Shown here: positions 35,801 to 45,000 of the stretch, in pieces
Layout: every line of letters starts with the position of its first letter
Position numbering within the stretch: position 1 is the stretch's first letter
NCBI GenBank assembly: GCA_013396525.1
Contig: VWYX01000758.1
Span: forward strand, 174,571 to 238,570
Direction of reading: 5' to 3'
Source: Chaetorhynchus papuensis
Lineage: Eukaryota; Chordata; Aves; Passeriformes; Rhipiduridae
DNA length: 64,000 bases
Translations under genes and position numbers: made by a program
Notes under the pieces: model-generated
Databases searched by the model: none
What the model saw: the letters and a program-made list of their open reading frames with translations, nothing else
Told to the model about the DNA's origin: nothing

Positions 35801-38800
35801 CCTTATGGGTGTAATAATTTTTATGTGGGCTTCCTGTAAGTTTATTTCTGTAGAATTGGTCATTTGTGCTGTGTCATAAAACAAATCTGCTTTCTTCCCA
35901 GCATCCCAGGTAGTAAATAAGGAACCTGAAGAGACATCTGAGAAAGTTAAGAAAATACATAGCTCAAGCAAGGTCAGTTATGACACTATGACTCCTGCAG
36001 CTTAAGAGAAAATAATTTCTAGGCTTTTTTTTAGTGAAATAGTAACAATGTGATGGACTCTGACTTGGTGATAGTAGTGCTTCTCTGCCTGACTAAGACC
36101 CAAATGTAAAACTATATTCTGCCATTGAACACAGATTCTGGAGTCTCTAATGAAAAGGCAAAGCACAGCATTTCAGGGGTGCTAGAGTTCTCTGTTCAAT
36201 CACAAAAGTTTTTTTTTACCTTTTCACTTGGCAGTTACTAATTGCTGCTCCTTCTGCATCACAAGTGTTGTAGCACATTGGTGTTCTCCAGGCTTTGAAA
36301 TGTCAATGCAAATCTCTTTCCTTGAAGAGTAGCCTGGGAAATACGTATTGGCTGACACAGAACACACTGTACTAAAGCTGCAGTTAGTCTGTATCAAACC
36401 TCAACCTTCTCTGTAAGATGTGAAGAGAGATGAGTCTAGGAGATTAATGTTTTTTGCAACCAAGTTATCTCTGAATTTGAGTGGATGTACCAGGTAATGT
36501 TTCTCCTGTGCATAAGATTTGTATTAAAATGTAAAGTATGTGAGCTTTGCACATTTTGGGACTTGGTCGGTTGTTGCCTTCCTGGAGCTGGGAAGGATCT
36601 CTGACAGCCTAGTGATTAGTGTGAGGCTCTTCTCTTTAGAGGACATCCCCCCCTTCTGCTGACTGCCATTAGAGGAGATGGTTCTACTTAGTGGACCATG
36701 AATTTTGACCACTGGGACAGTTTCCTTGTAGGGACCATCTAATTTTGGACCTGCAGCATTTACTGAACTTCAGTTCCCTGCATCTTGTGTGTGCTGACTG
36801 CTGCCTTGTTAGTCCTGGCAGAGGACCCAGGGATTGGGTAGGCACAGTCCTCAGAACTGTCTTTTGTTGCTGGCCTTGCTAAAGATGCTAAAGAAATCAA
36901 GAGTATATTTATAGTGGTAAAGCTCAAGTTTTACCACTTTTATGAATATGGGAGGACAAGGCAGTTTTTCATGCTGAGGCAGTCAAGTCAGCACCTCTCA
37001 TCAGCAGAGAGTTTGCTCTAACATTGAGCATTCTCCAAATGCCAGATGGCTTAGATGTATTCTTCCTCCCATCACAAATCACTTTTTCCACATGCTGTCT
37101 CTGCCTTTGGGCTCAGATCTTGCCTGGAAAGTATCAACCAGAAGTCAGCTTTTTCTTTTTTTTTGTAATATTTCAATAACTTTGAATCATGTAAAACTGG
37201 AAAAACAATTTTCAAGTGATTGTTCACAAGCCGTATTTAAAAGCTGTGCAACTCTGCAGTCTAATGTTTTGGAAAACATTAGTCTTCTAAAAAAGCTATT
37301 TTAGATGTTAATTTGGGGAAGGAAAGTTTTTGAGGGAATGAAAATTTGCTTCAACTGCATAACTTGAGACTGTGTAATGATACTACCGAGTAATACAAAT
37401 CAGTGCTGAGTAACTTGGCATTATTTTGAGCCCTTAAGTCTTGGCACTCTACAGTTGTATGATTTTTTTACCTGTAGTTGTTGAAAAGAGAAGTTGTTGA
37501 GAAAATGATGCTGATGTGGCAGAACTTAAAAATGTAGGGACAAAAAGATACTGCTGTGTCAACAACTGCATTGCAAGTGACCTGTTTTGATTTGCTTTAA
37601 CATTTCAAGATACCACTGAGGCCTGAAAAAAATGAGCATTCTTTTCTTTTTGAAAACCAAGTTATCCTTCTATAACAGCTGAACTTTTATAAATTCCAGT
37701 TTGAAAGTTACCTTAAACCCAAAGTTTTCAGTGGCATTGTGCACTGAAATCAGTAAAGCACTTATTGAAAATCCTACTCTAAAGCTTTTCCCTGCATAAA
37801 GAAATCCTATGTCAAATGGTATCACCATACATTAGGTTTATACTGTCCAGAAGTGCACAGGTTCTGTTTTGAGGGGGAAATTGGGCTGGATGACCTCCAG
37901 AGGTCCCTGCTAACCAGCATTTCTGCTAGTCTGTGACTCTAATGGAAATGAACTGGATCTGTTTGAGGGTGTGATGTTTCTTCTGTATTACTGTTTTCAT
38001 CCCTGACTCTTATATAAGTAACCCTCACCTCTCAGTATTTGTCTCTGAATTAGTGAGAGGTTTAATGGCTGTGACACATTGGTGGAGGGGTGCAGGACCT
38101 TAAAAAATCTTTACTCTCTTTGCAGGTCCAACAACCTTTTTTTTCCTCACAGTACCCAGATGACGACCCAGACTACTGCATATGGATTCCTCCTGCAGGT
38201 ATCAACCATTTCCTTACTGGTTTTATTCTCATAACTCAGGAATCTTCCTAATAAGTCATCAGGATGTCCTTGTAAGCCCTTGAGGAAAAGCTAATTCAGG
38301 AATACTTCACCCAGAACCTGAGGTTTTGTGGCGTGTTACGCCCCGTGTTTGTTGTATGGCCATGCAAGTCCTGCAGTGAAATACAGACCATGTCTGTAGT
38401 AGCTTCATGGCAATGGAGACATACAGCTGAAGTTTGTTTTTCAGTTTTGTGACACCTCAGAGAGCTAACTGCATTCACACATGGTGGTATGATGATCTAG
38501 TTGAAAGACAAGTTGAAACCTTCCCTAGGGATGAATGCTCCAGCAATGTTAGTATTCTCAGTTTTCAGAGAAGTCTGTGAAATCCAAAAATGCTTGTTTG
38601 CAGTTTTTTTGCAAAAAACATTGAAATACAAACACTGGGTCAGCTGTTTTGGAGAAAAGTCTTGATAATGCTTTGGTGAAGGCACTGAATAATTGATACA
38701 CTCATCCAACATATGTTAAACTTGAATAACTTTTTGTCTTCAGTTCCAGGGTGTTTTTAGCTAGGTGAAGTTACTCTTAAACAGGGTAATGAATGTTCAG

Positions 38801-39437
38801 TTCCTCTAAAATAGAAAACTCATTTTCATGCATTGAGGTATTCAGAGTAAGTTCAAAGCCTAGCCTTCACTTCATAGATTCATTACTATAATTTTTGTAA
38901 GGCTGTTGCAAGGTTATAGAAATAAGAATAAATTTCACTGAAGAAAACTGTGATTTGGTGAATCATGCTTCAGTGAAAAGACTGCATGTCTCTGGCATAT
39001 GAATCCACAGGAACAGAATACTGGATTCAGGTCTGATCTGGAATAGTTAAGCAAGCTGTGTCCATAAGAGGGAGCTCTGTTTTCTGGCTCTGCCTGCTAA
39101 CAAATAGTCAAATGTTCTTCTAAGCTGGCATTATGAGCACTCCAGAAAAAAATCCCGAACAAAACAGCCACAAAACCAGGAGTACCTGATGTAATCTTAA
39201 CACTGTTAGTAAAATTGAAATGAACTGTAAGTGCAAATCAAAAGACACATTGCAATATGCAGCCTGACTTTTTATCCTCTCTGCTCGTATGCCTGGTGCT
39301 ACCTAGAGGCTGTTTCATACAGGGATACACATTTCTGTTAGATGAGGGGATAAAGGAATAATGCAACTCTTGCTCTTTGTCCATCAGGTCAAAGTGGTGA
39401 TGGCAAGACTCATCTCAATGAAAAATACGGCTACTGA
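23346..39437 (+). CDS. SLC4A1AP: SLC4A1AP, kanadaptin (14 coding exons)
   Basis: Kanadaptin was first described as an adaptor for the kidney anion exchanger AE1 and later found mainly in the nucleus. Its precise role is unsettled. The exons listed below join in phase to 690 residues, somewhat shorter than the mammalian protein. Residues 1-66 are Ala/Pro-rich and disordered. About 67-178 is an FHA domain, with GR at 91-92, SRHH at 106-109 and the phosphopeptide-loop motif GSTHGTFLN at 138-146. About 295-345 resembles a double-stranded-RNA-binding fold. Then come a basic/acidic KRKSKNWEDEDFYDSDDD segment, a coiled-coil-like stretch (400-425), the conserved KKLHLRSFELKKEQQRLKGL block, an LPLFGAMKGGSKFK motif and a Glu-rich disordered tail. 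The C-terminus (DDDPDYCIWIPP to NEKYGY) is the family hallmark. An AATAAA lies about 290 bases past the stop. Confidence 0.97.
24538..24721 (+). CDS. SLC4A1AP: SLC4A1AP exon 2
   Basis: Encodes residues 177-237 and the first base of 238. It begins GPKEDQESESELTVTELK and ends CSWGMG. Acidic and Lys-rich, probably helical or disordered after the FHA domain. The acceptor is acttag before ggaccc and the donor is atgg before gtaagt. Confidence 0.95.
25409..25531 (+). CDS. SLC4A1AP: SLC4A1AP exon 3
   Basis: Encodes residues 238-279. An acidic run (EDAEEDEVEENP) is followed by the conserved AFYMKDPRKALQGFFDREG. The acceptor is cttctag before gtgagg and the donor is gaag before gtaatt. Confidence 0.95.
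26184..26200. repeat. Poly(A) run
   Basis: About 17 adenines in SLC4A1AP intron 3, with a second run of about 12 some 35 bases further on. No target-site duplication or element body could be assigned. Confidence 0.8.
26391..26451 (+). CDS. SLC4A1AP: SLC4A1AP exon 4
   Basis: A short exon for residues 279-299 (EELEYEYDDRGHNSWLCRIK), the first strand of the dsRNA-binding-like domain. The acceptor is tctgtag before gagaag and the donor is atcaa before gtatgt. Confidence 0.94.
27314..27453 (+). CDS. SLC4A1AP: SLC4A1AP exon 5
   Basis: Encodes residues 299-346. It opens LPVDDASGKQLVAEVLHSGK and continues KKEAMIQCALEACRLLDA. This is the core of the dsRNA-binding-like fold, with the terminal helix containing the conserved Ala/Cys pattern. 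The acceptor is gaacag before gttgcc and the donor is agcag before gtgaac. Confidence 0.95.
27579..27739 (+). CDS. SLC4A1AP: SLC4A1AP exon 6
   Basis: Encodes residues 346-399. It begins SRKRKSKNWEDEDFYDSDDD and continues FLDRTGAVEKKRLNRMKKAG, two basic clusters that would serve as nuclear localisation signals, separated by an acidic Asp/Ser stretch typical of casein-kinase-2 sites. The acceptor is ctcag before tatccc and the donor is ccctg before gtaaga. Confidence 0.96.
28291..28360 (+). CDS. SLC4A1AP: SLC4A1AP exon 7
   Basis: Encodes residues 400-422 plus one base (VTKLKEAENELSEITEKLK), with a heptad-like hydrophobic pattern suggesting a coiled coil. The acceptor is catag before gtcaca and the donor is aaag before gtaagg. 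Confidence 0.94.
32076..32265 (+). CDS. SLC4A1AP: SLC4A1AP exon 8
   Basis: Encodes residues 423-486, including DSLDEFMTEIKSG and the highly conserved KKLHLRSFELKKEQQRLKGL block, ending in ELPELKPQ. It follows a 3.7 kb intron, the longest in this gene. The acceptor is cctag before cccagt and the donor is cccca before gtaagt. Confidence 0.95.
33099..33210 (+). CDS. SLC4A1AP: SLC4A1AP exon 9
   Basis: Encodes residues 486-523, including KKMNLPLFGAMKGGSKFKLK, a motif conserved in kanadaptins. The acceptor is attag before gggtgg and the donor is taggg before gtaagt. Confidence 0.95.
33801..34035 (+). CDS. SLC4A1AP: SLC4A1AP exon 10 (Glu-rich)
   Basis: Encodes residues 524-602. KLPVKRPDIPESLLK is conserved. 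The rest is disordered and acidic, with an uninterrupted run of glutamates near residue 545, and then Thr/Glu-rich. The reading frame stays open 20 codons into the next intron, so a retained-intron isoform would end soon after the acidic region. The donor is gatg before gtaaac. Confidence 0.93.
34801..34875 (+). CDS. SLC4A1AP: SLC4A1AP exon 11
   Basis: Encodes residues 602-627 (VDALPEPKVLRNESQMG and following), a poorly conserved linker. Support is mainly the splice sites (ttacag before ggggtt-type start, caag before gtgaac) and the phase, which fits its neighbours. Confidence 0.85.
35902..35972 (+). CDS. SLC4A1AP: SLC4A1AP exon 12
   Basis: Encodes residues 627-650, Lys/Glu-rich (ASQVVNKEPEETSEKVKKI). 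It is poorly conserved, like exon 11, and supported by cccag acceptor, caag donor before gtcagt, and phase. Skipping exons 11 and 12 together would lose 146 bases and break the frame. Confidence 0.85.
37881..37940 (+). mobile_element. CR1 3'-end remnant
   Basis: The stretch reads ttgggctggatgacctccag, then aggtccctgctaacc and ends with a decayed ctgtgactct tail. This is the typical CR1 3' terminus in sense orientation. It lies in SLC4A1AP intron 12, about 190 bases before exon 13. Only the terminal 60 bases are recognisable. Confidence 0.8.
38126..38198 (+). CDS. SLC4A1AP: SLC4A1AP exon 13
   Basis: Encodes residues 651-675, with the family signature YPDDDPDYCIWIPPAG. The acceptor is ttgcag before gtccaa and the donor is tgcag before gtatca. 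Confidence 0.95.
39388..39437 (+). CDS. SLC4A1AP: SLC4A1AP exon 14 (terminal)
   Basis: Encodes the last residues (675-690, QSGDGKTHLNEKYGY) and TGA at 39435-39437. This ending is nearly invariant in vertebrate kanadaptins, which confirms the reconstruction. The acceptor is catcag before gtcaaa. Confidence 0.96.
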
Positions 39438-39728
39438 GCTTCCAGTGCCCCAGAGTACAATGAGGCTTGAAGGACTGTTCTGCTTCGGACTCCTTCACTC
39501 CACGTTAAGTGAGGGATAAGAGACTTGGGTTTTCAGATGCTGTTTCTAATTCAAGGGCATCAGCAGCTGCTCTGGCTCTTAGCTCTCCCTGTGTGTCCTC
39601 TGTTTGTCTTCCAGATACTTTTTTAAAGTAAAAGCCCACACATTCTTCTGCCTCTTCTTTCACTTTTAGCCTTGTTTGTTGTTTGTTTTTATTTGGCTTG
39701 AAACTGTAGGCTCATTTTTCCTTTTGTA

Positions 39729-39734
39729 AATAAA
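39729..39734 (+). terminator. SLC4A1AP: SLC4A1AP poly(A) signal
   Basis: A canonical AATAAA about 290 bases after the SLC4A1AP stop, in T-rich sequence. It is the first good signal downstream and implies a short 3' UTR ending near 39750. An AATTAAAATAAG stretch near 39810 could be an alternative site. Confidence 0.75.
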
Positions 39735-39759
39735 GTAGACAAAAATGTTAAAAGAATAC

Positions 39760-41403
39760 ACATCTGTATACTTACAGGATTGATAAAATTTATTCGTGTT
39801 GGGTTTATGCAATTAAAATAAGAAACACTACGGTTTGTTTCTGTGGCTGCTGTTTGAAAATACTGTCATGGTAAGCACAACCTAAAACTTGAGGGTTCTT
39901 TTTTTATTTTTCCTTTCCTATGGAAAAAAGAAAAACTTATGTTTTGAAAAGGAAATTGTTTTCATTTCTCCCTCATGCAGCTGTTGGAATACCTGGTATG
40001 GAGGGGACAGTGTACAATGTTATAAAGGTCCAGCAATGCCAAAGAACTGAAGAGGCTGGCACTGCTTATCTTAAGTCAGGGGGTAACAGATGGAAGGATA
40101 TCCTGGAAAAGCCTGTAATGAAGCCTGTTCTTCTTGTGTCACAACATGAGCAAAGTGCCATCTTAGTGCAGTTCAAGGCATGCCTGCTCTTAATTTATCA
40201 CTAATATAGTTTTGAATGTCTGTGTGCTTAGGCTATGAAATTCTTTGCCATCAAAAATTGTTAGAGACACAAATGAGGTTCAAAGAGCAAATAGGCATCT
40301 TTATAGAGAGGTGACAAGTGGAAGCTTCTTGGAAGCTCCTGATGTTTTCCCTGTACCCCAGGGTCCATCGGTGCAGGCAGTCCCCTCCTGCCTCAGCAAG
40401 GGCAACCTCCTCATGTCAGCGTGAATGGAAGTAATCAAACAAAAGCAAAGGAGCAAGTCCATGTCCCCCAACCTTCTGAGCCTGCACATCAAGTCCTCTT
40501 TGGGGTGGGGGGGAGTTGAAGAGATCAAGGGAGTGTGAGCAAGCTGGAGTGTGCCCCAGGGCTATGGAGTCCTACAAGGAGGCCAGCAAGGGACTGCCAG
40601 GACCCTGGGAGCACTGCCTGACCTGCCTGTCCCTGCCCAGCCCCTCTGGGCTCTGACAGAAAAATGAATCTTTTCTGTTTGTTGCAGTTCAAGTCCAGCT
40701 TTGAACTTCTAAGCAGCACTTGGGACCTGTAGCCTCCAGCTCCGTAACATGACCATCACTCCTCAGCTCACCTAAATGGTCTTTGTCTGTGGCAAAGGTG
40801 ACTCAGGAGCATCCCAGGGCCTGTGCTGCAGTAAAGGCAAGGCCATGCAGGATGTCTGAGGGTTTAAATGGCTGTAGGCACAACCATACAGGGGCGAGGA
40901 AAACTGTAGAAATGGCAGTCTTGCAAATCAAGGACACACAGCCTTTGCTGTGCTTCCACCAGCCAGTGGCTTCCTCCTCATGGACAAATCACAGGAGGGC
41001 ACGTCAGAAGCTGGGGTGAAGGGACAACCATGCAACTCCTTACTTAACAGGCTCAAGCTACAACACAGCATCTTTCTGCCTGTAATCTTCAGCATGTGTA
41101 GCAGGGTTTTGTCTGCATCTGCACACCAGGCTGGGCAGCCTAAAGCTTCCTGCTTCTGGCAGAGGCATATCTTTATGTAATCCAAGGAAAGGCTGTTGCC
41201 TCTTTATTCAAAATGCCAGACCTCATAGGTTTCACAACTGTAGCCCTTCCCCAGAGCCTTGTTCAGTTCCAGGGTATACCAGGCACCTGCAAGGGACTTC
41301 TTTTCATCAGCAGCAGGCCTGGCAGGTTTCAGACAGGGAAAATAATAATTTTTCATTTATGCTCATGAGAAGCACTAGGGAAAAGAGCCCATGTAAGTAC
41401 ACC
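39760..41403. other. Intergenic, no recognisable gene
   Basis: Moderately GC-rich single-copy-looking DNA between the SLC4A1AP 3' end and the minus-strand open frame at 41.5-42.0 kb. Open frames are short and overlap on both strands. I see no repeat body or known exon here. Confidence 0.55.
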
Positions 41404-41409
41404 TTTATT
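41404..41409 (-). terminator. Possible poly(A) signal for the 41540-42034 frame
   Basis: TTTATT on the plus strand gives AATAAA on the minus strand about 130 bases past the TAG stop of the minus-strand frame at 41542-41540. The position suits a short 3' UTR. A second minus-strand AATAAA lies near 41.2 kb. Chance occurrence is possible. Confidence 0.4.
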
Positions 41410-41539
41410 TTTGCCAGTCTAAAGTAGGTGGTCAGTGTATCTTTTCATCAGGGGCTGCTTTGTAGTACAGACAAATGGCATTGACCTGCTGCCAGAAAAC
41501 ACATCTCTGGGGATAAGGGCCTGGACAGTTTGGTCCTGG

Positions 41540-42034
41540 CTAAGACCATGAGCTCCCCATCTGTTTCTTTTCATAGCAGCTCACTTGTTGTCCCATCTGG
41601 ATCTGATGGTAAACCCTGCTTTTCGTTAGGCCATCCATCTTTCGTTTCATTGTGTAACATGAACACCCAAAGGTCGTCCCCACTGGATGGTTCCAGTCAT
41701 TTTCATGGTGGCATTCAATAAAACCATGGAAAAAGTACCCATTATATTTGAAAGTTGTTGTCCTCCCATTGCTGATCACTTTGCCACCCCAGAAGCAGTT
41801 TCTCACTTGATACCCAACAGCTGTGTAGTGCATGACAGGTTTGAATATTCTCCTTTTGGGCCAGGTATGTATGTCATTCATCAAATACCTTTTTCCTCCA
41901 ATAAGAGCTATAAACCAGTACATGGACATGGGAGCAGAGGTCACCATGTTACACAGAAAGGGATCTATGCAGCAATAAAGCTTCACCTTTTCATCAGTTT
42001 CTTTCTCATCCACTGTGTGACAGGCTATCACCAT
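41540..42034 (-). CDS. Unrecognised Cys/Tyr/Trp-rich protein, 164 residues
   Basis: I do not recognise the family. The frame runs from ATG at 42034-42032 to TAG at 41542-41540. The start context has A at -3 and G at +4, and an in-frame TAA stands 14 codons upstream. The codon pattern looks like a real gene, with few rare codons and a mixed amino-acid composition rich in Cys, Tyr, Trp and His. Notable motifs are CCIDPFLC near the N-terminus, YWFIALIGGKRY, and FIECHHENDWNHPVG followed by CSC. There is no signal peptide or long membrane helix, and beta-rich secondary structure seems likely. A weak acceptor (ctgcag) at 42060-42055 would allow it to be a last exon instead. The opposite strand is also open over 41687-42196, so the frame could be a chance product. 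Function unknown. Confidence 0.45.
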   Translation of the reverse strand: MVIACHTVDEKETDEKVKLYCCIDPFLCNMVTSAPMSMYWFIALIGGKRYLMNDIHTWPKRRIFKPVMHYTAVGYQVRNCFWGGKVISNGRTTTFKYNGYFFHGFIECHHENDWNHPVGTTFGCSCYTMKRKMDGLTKSRVYHQIQMGQQVSCYEKKQMGSSWS

Positions 42035-42079
42035 AATCTTAACCTCTGTATGATCTGCAGGCCTCCCTCCAAATTTTTA

Positions 42080-45000
42080 CATCTTGCTGGCAATAGTAGC
42101 TCAGCTCTTCCTGCAAGTCAAAGATCTCCTGATGGTCTGTGTGCATGTCAAAAATTGCTTTCTTTTTCCTTAGGCACCACACTGTGCACCCTATAATAAT
42201 CCTCTTGTGGAACTCTATGTAACTCTGATTTTAAACAGTGTTGAAAAAACAGAGGAAATAACTTTTGCAGCCCTTGACACCCACAACTTAGGGAAGACTG
42301 CTTAGTTTCATGACTAAAAAATGTAAAGAGTCTATGAAAATAAAAACTCTGCTTGCACATCAGTTTAACACCCTGGGTAATTAATTGCAGACGTGTTTCT
42401 TTCAGAAGCTGGCTGACAACAGAGCAGCCATTAAAGCCTCTGGCGTTAGAGAAGCGTAGCCCTCAAACTTGTGCCATTAAGCAGCTGACTAAAGTCCACG
42501 TGTTCCCTTAAGCTCTCATTCTCCTTCAATTTTCCTTTGGACTCTTTCATTCCATGGGGCATCTGGCACTAACTCCATGGCAAAAATGAGCGGTTTCCTG
42601 CTGGTTTGCAAGGTCATTTTTTTCTAGATGACTTGGTGACTTTGACCCAGCACCGTTGCATTTTCTCTCCATTTCTTCCGAAAGCACAGAACAGAGCAAA
42701 CGACCTCCAGATGGAGCTCACGATGCACAGTCCTCACCACACCTGAGGTGTCCTCCGACCCAAGGAGGAATCCTGGCTGTACCTGTGGTTACGGTGCCTG
42801 AAGGATGCTTCCTCTTACTTATCTAAGGAAAACTGAAGCTACATGTAACACTCCACTTTTTAGAAGGGAAAGGAGTATTCCTAAGATTCTTCAAAGCCTT
42901 CAAAGGAGCAGAACACCTATTTGGTTACCTGCTTGTCAAACTGGGTTTACAGCACTAAAAAGCTACAGGACACAGAGAGATGTCATTAACGAGCCACCCA
43001 TCCTGTAGCAGCTCACAGGCCTTGCTCTGGCATTCCCGAAGTGATTGTTTAAAGCTGCTGTCTCCTGCACAGAGGGCACGATTAGCTCGTATTTTCTTTG
43101 GAACATGTGTTTACCTCATTATCATACTTACTTTCCACTGCTACAAAACTTCCAGTTCTGTATTCACCTAATAAATACTCTCAAATTTATGAGGCATCAA
43201 TGCCCTAAGGTCTTGAGCACCTAATGTTTGGGCAGCTGGCTGCAGTTCTGTGCATAAAGAGTATGTATTTTTGATACCTGTGTAGCATCACATTCTGCTG
43301 TTCTGAGGTACAGAATACACACCCAGCACAGCTGTAGACTTGATACAGAGGGACATTTTTAGGTTTATTTTTTTACATTTTAAAAATGAAACGCTGTCTT
43401 AAGAGCTCTCAGTTTCATTTTCAGTGAAGTGAATGTAAGAGGTTAAAAATGTTCTTTAAGTCAAAGAAAAGATCTATATATTAGCCTGATTTGCTTAATT
43501 ATGCTTTTAAATTGTGGAAGTGTTTTGTCAATTGTGCAGCTGTGTGGATGTATATGCAGGTGTATGCACACTTTCAACCATGAATATATTACTTTGTTCC
43601 TCTGCTTCGACCTGTTAAACCACTTGAAACTCAAGTTTATTCTTTTGCTGGATGCAGTCTTCTGAAACTGCAGTCTTAGGGCACTTCAAGCAGCTCGCCT
43701 GTTTATGCTGAGTACCTGTTTCTAATCCAGTTTCTTGTAACACCCAGAAATGAGATATGTACGCTAAGAATAGCATATGATATGAATCCACCTGCAGGTG
43801 ACTGCTCAAGGGAAGTCTAATGGAGATTAGGCTCATGAAACAGCAGGTCAAAACTCACCTGTGCTGGCCCAAGCGATGAGGGTGCTTGGAAGATGATGAG
43901 GGTGCTCATGAGAAGGCTCAGCAGCTCCCCCAGACCCAAGGCAAAGAGCTTCTCCTGTTGTATGGATCATGTTTATACTGCTGTATACAATGATACACAA
44001 GGCTGAAGCCTTGACCTACAGGCAGCGGATGCAGTACTTTGGTTTAAATGCAACACATGGACTCTGACAAAAATCGATGTTTGTGTGAATCAAACTCTTC
44101 ATACACACGGAAGGTTTTAAGAGCTGTCATGTGTAACACAAGCAGAGCAGACTTTGCTCCAAAAGGGCAGTTCCTAAAGGGAAAGATTTACCCAGTGGCT
44201 TCTTAGAGTTTCTTCTGTTTGGCAAGTGATCATTTTCTTTTCATGCAGAAGCCAGGGACTAGCAGACATCTTTTGAAGACATCCCTTCACAACAGCTCTC
44301 CTGATTTAACTTGATCTTGTGTCTTTCTCACACCAGACTGTTCTGCTGCTGCTGCTGCTGCTTCTCTGTTCCACTATTGCTTTTCCCATATATTGAATTC
44401 AGTTCATGCTTAATTGTTTCCCATGGTACAGGACATCGTTGTGCTGAGCCTCTTCCTTTATTCATCTTCATTCTCGAGCCCAACTCTACTTACCCATATG
44501 GCAGAACACCCCCTTCATACTTTTGTCCTGCTCCTGAGTTGCACAAGTGGTTCTGCTGGGAGTTTAACTTAACCAGAAACCAGCCTGAACCATTATTTTT
44601 TTCCATCCATCAAGCAGAAACTGAATCTGAGTTTGTATTTCAAAGTTTTGAGAGGAGCCTCCAATCCCAGTGGAACCTGAAACAATTTTTTAGGTTTGTT
44701 TTCTTTTGGGAAAGTAGAGTGGGGGACACACACACACCTGCTTCCTAGCTGCTCCTTTTCTTTGGGATCTGTCACATCTTTCTTTTTGGGGAGTCCATCT
44801 AGCACAGAACAAAGTGGGCACTATCTATGGCTAAACCAGGTTTAGCCCCCTCTTGTGCCCTTACCTCTGCCAGGAAGGGCTGGCTCCCACCGTGGCAGCT
44901 GTCCTGGGCAGGAACTGTGTTTGCATTCGGGCAAAGCTGAGCAGGCTGCTGGGGCCTGAGCCAGCAGCATGAAGTGGCACAACACTAAACAGCCACTGCC

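Noticed and set aside
44311..44748. 145-codon plus-strand frame with a Cys run
   Set aside because: The Cys run is the (CTG)6 repeat read in frame. The rest has no family resemblance.
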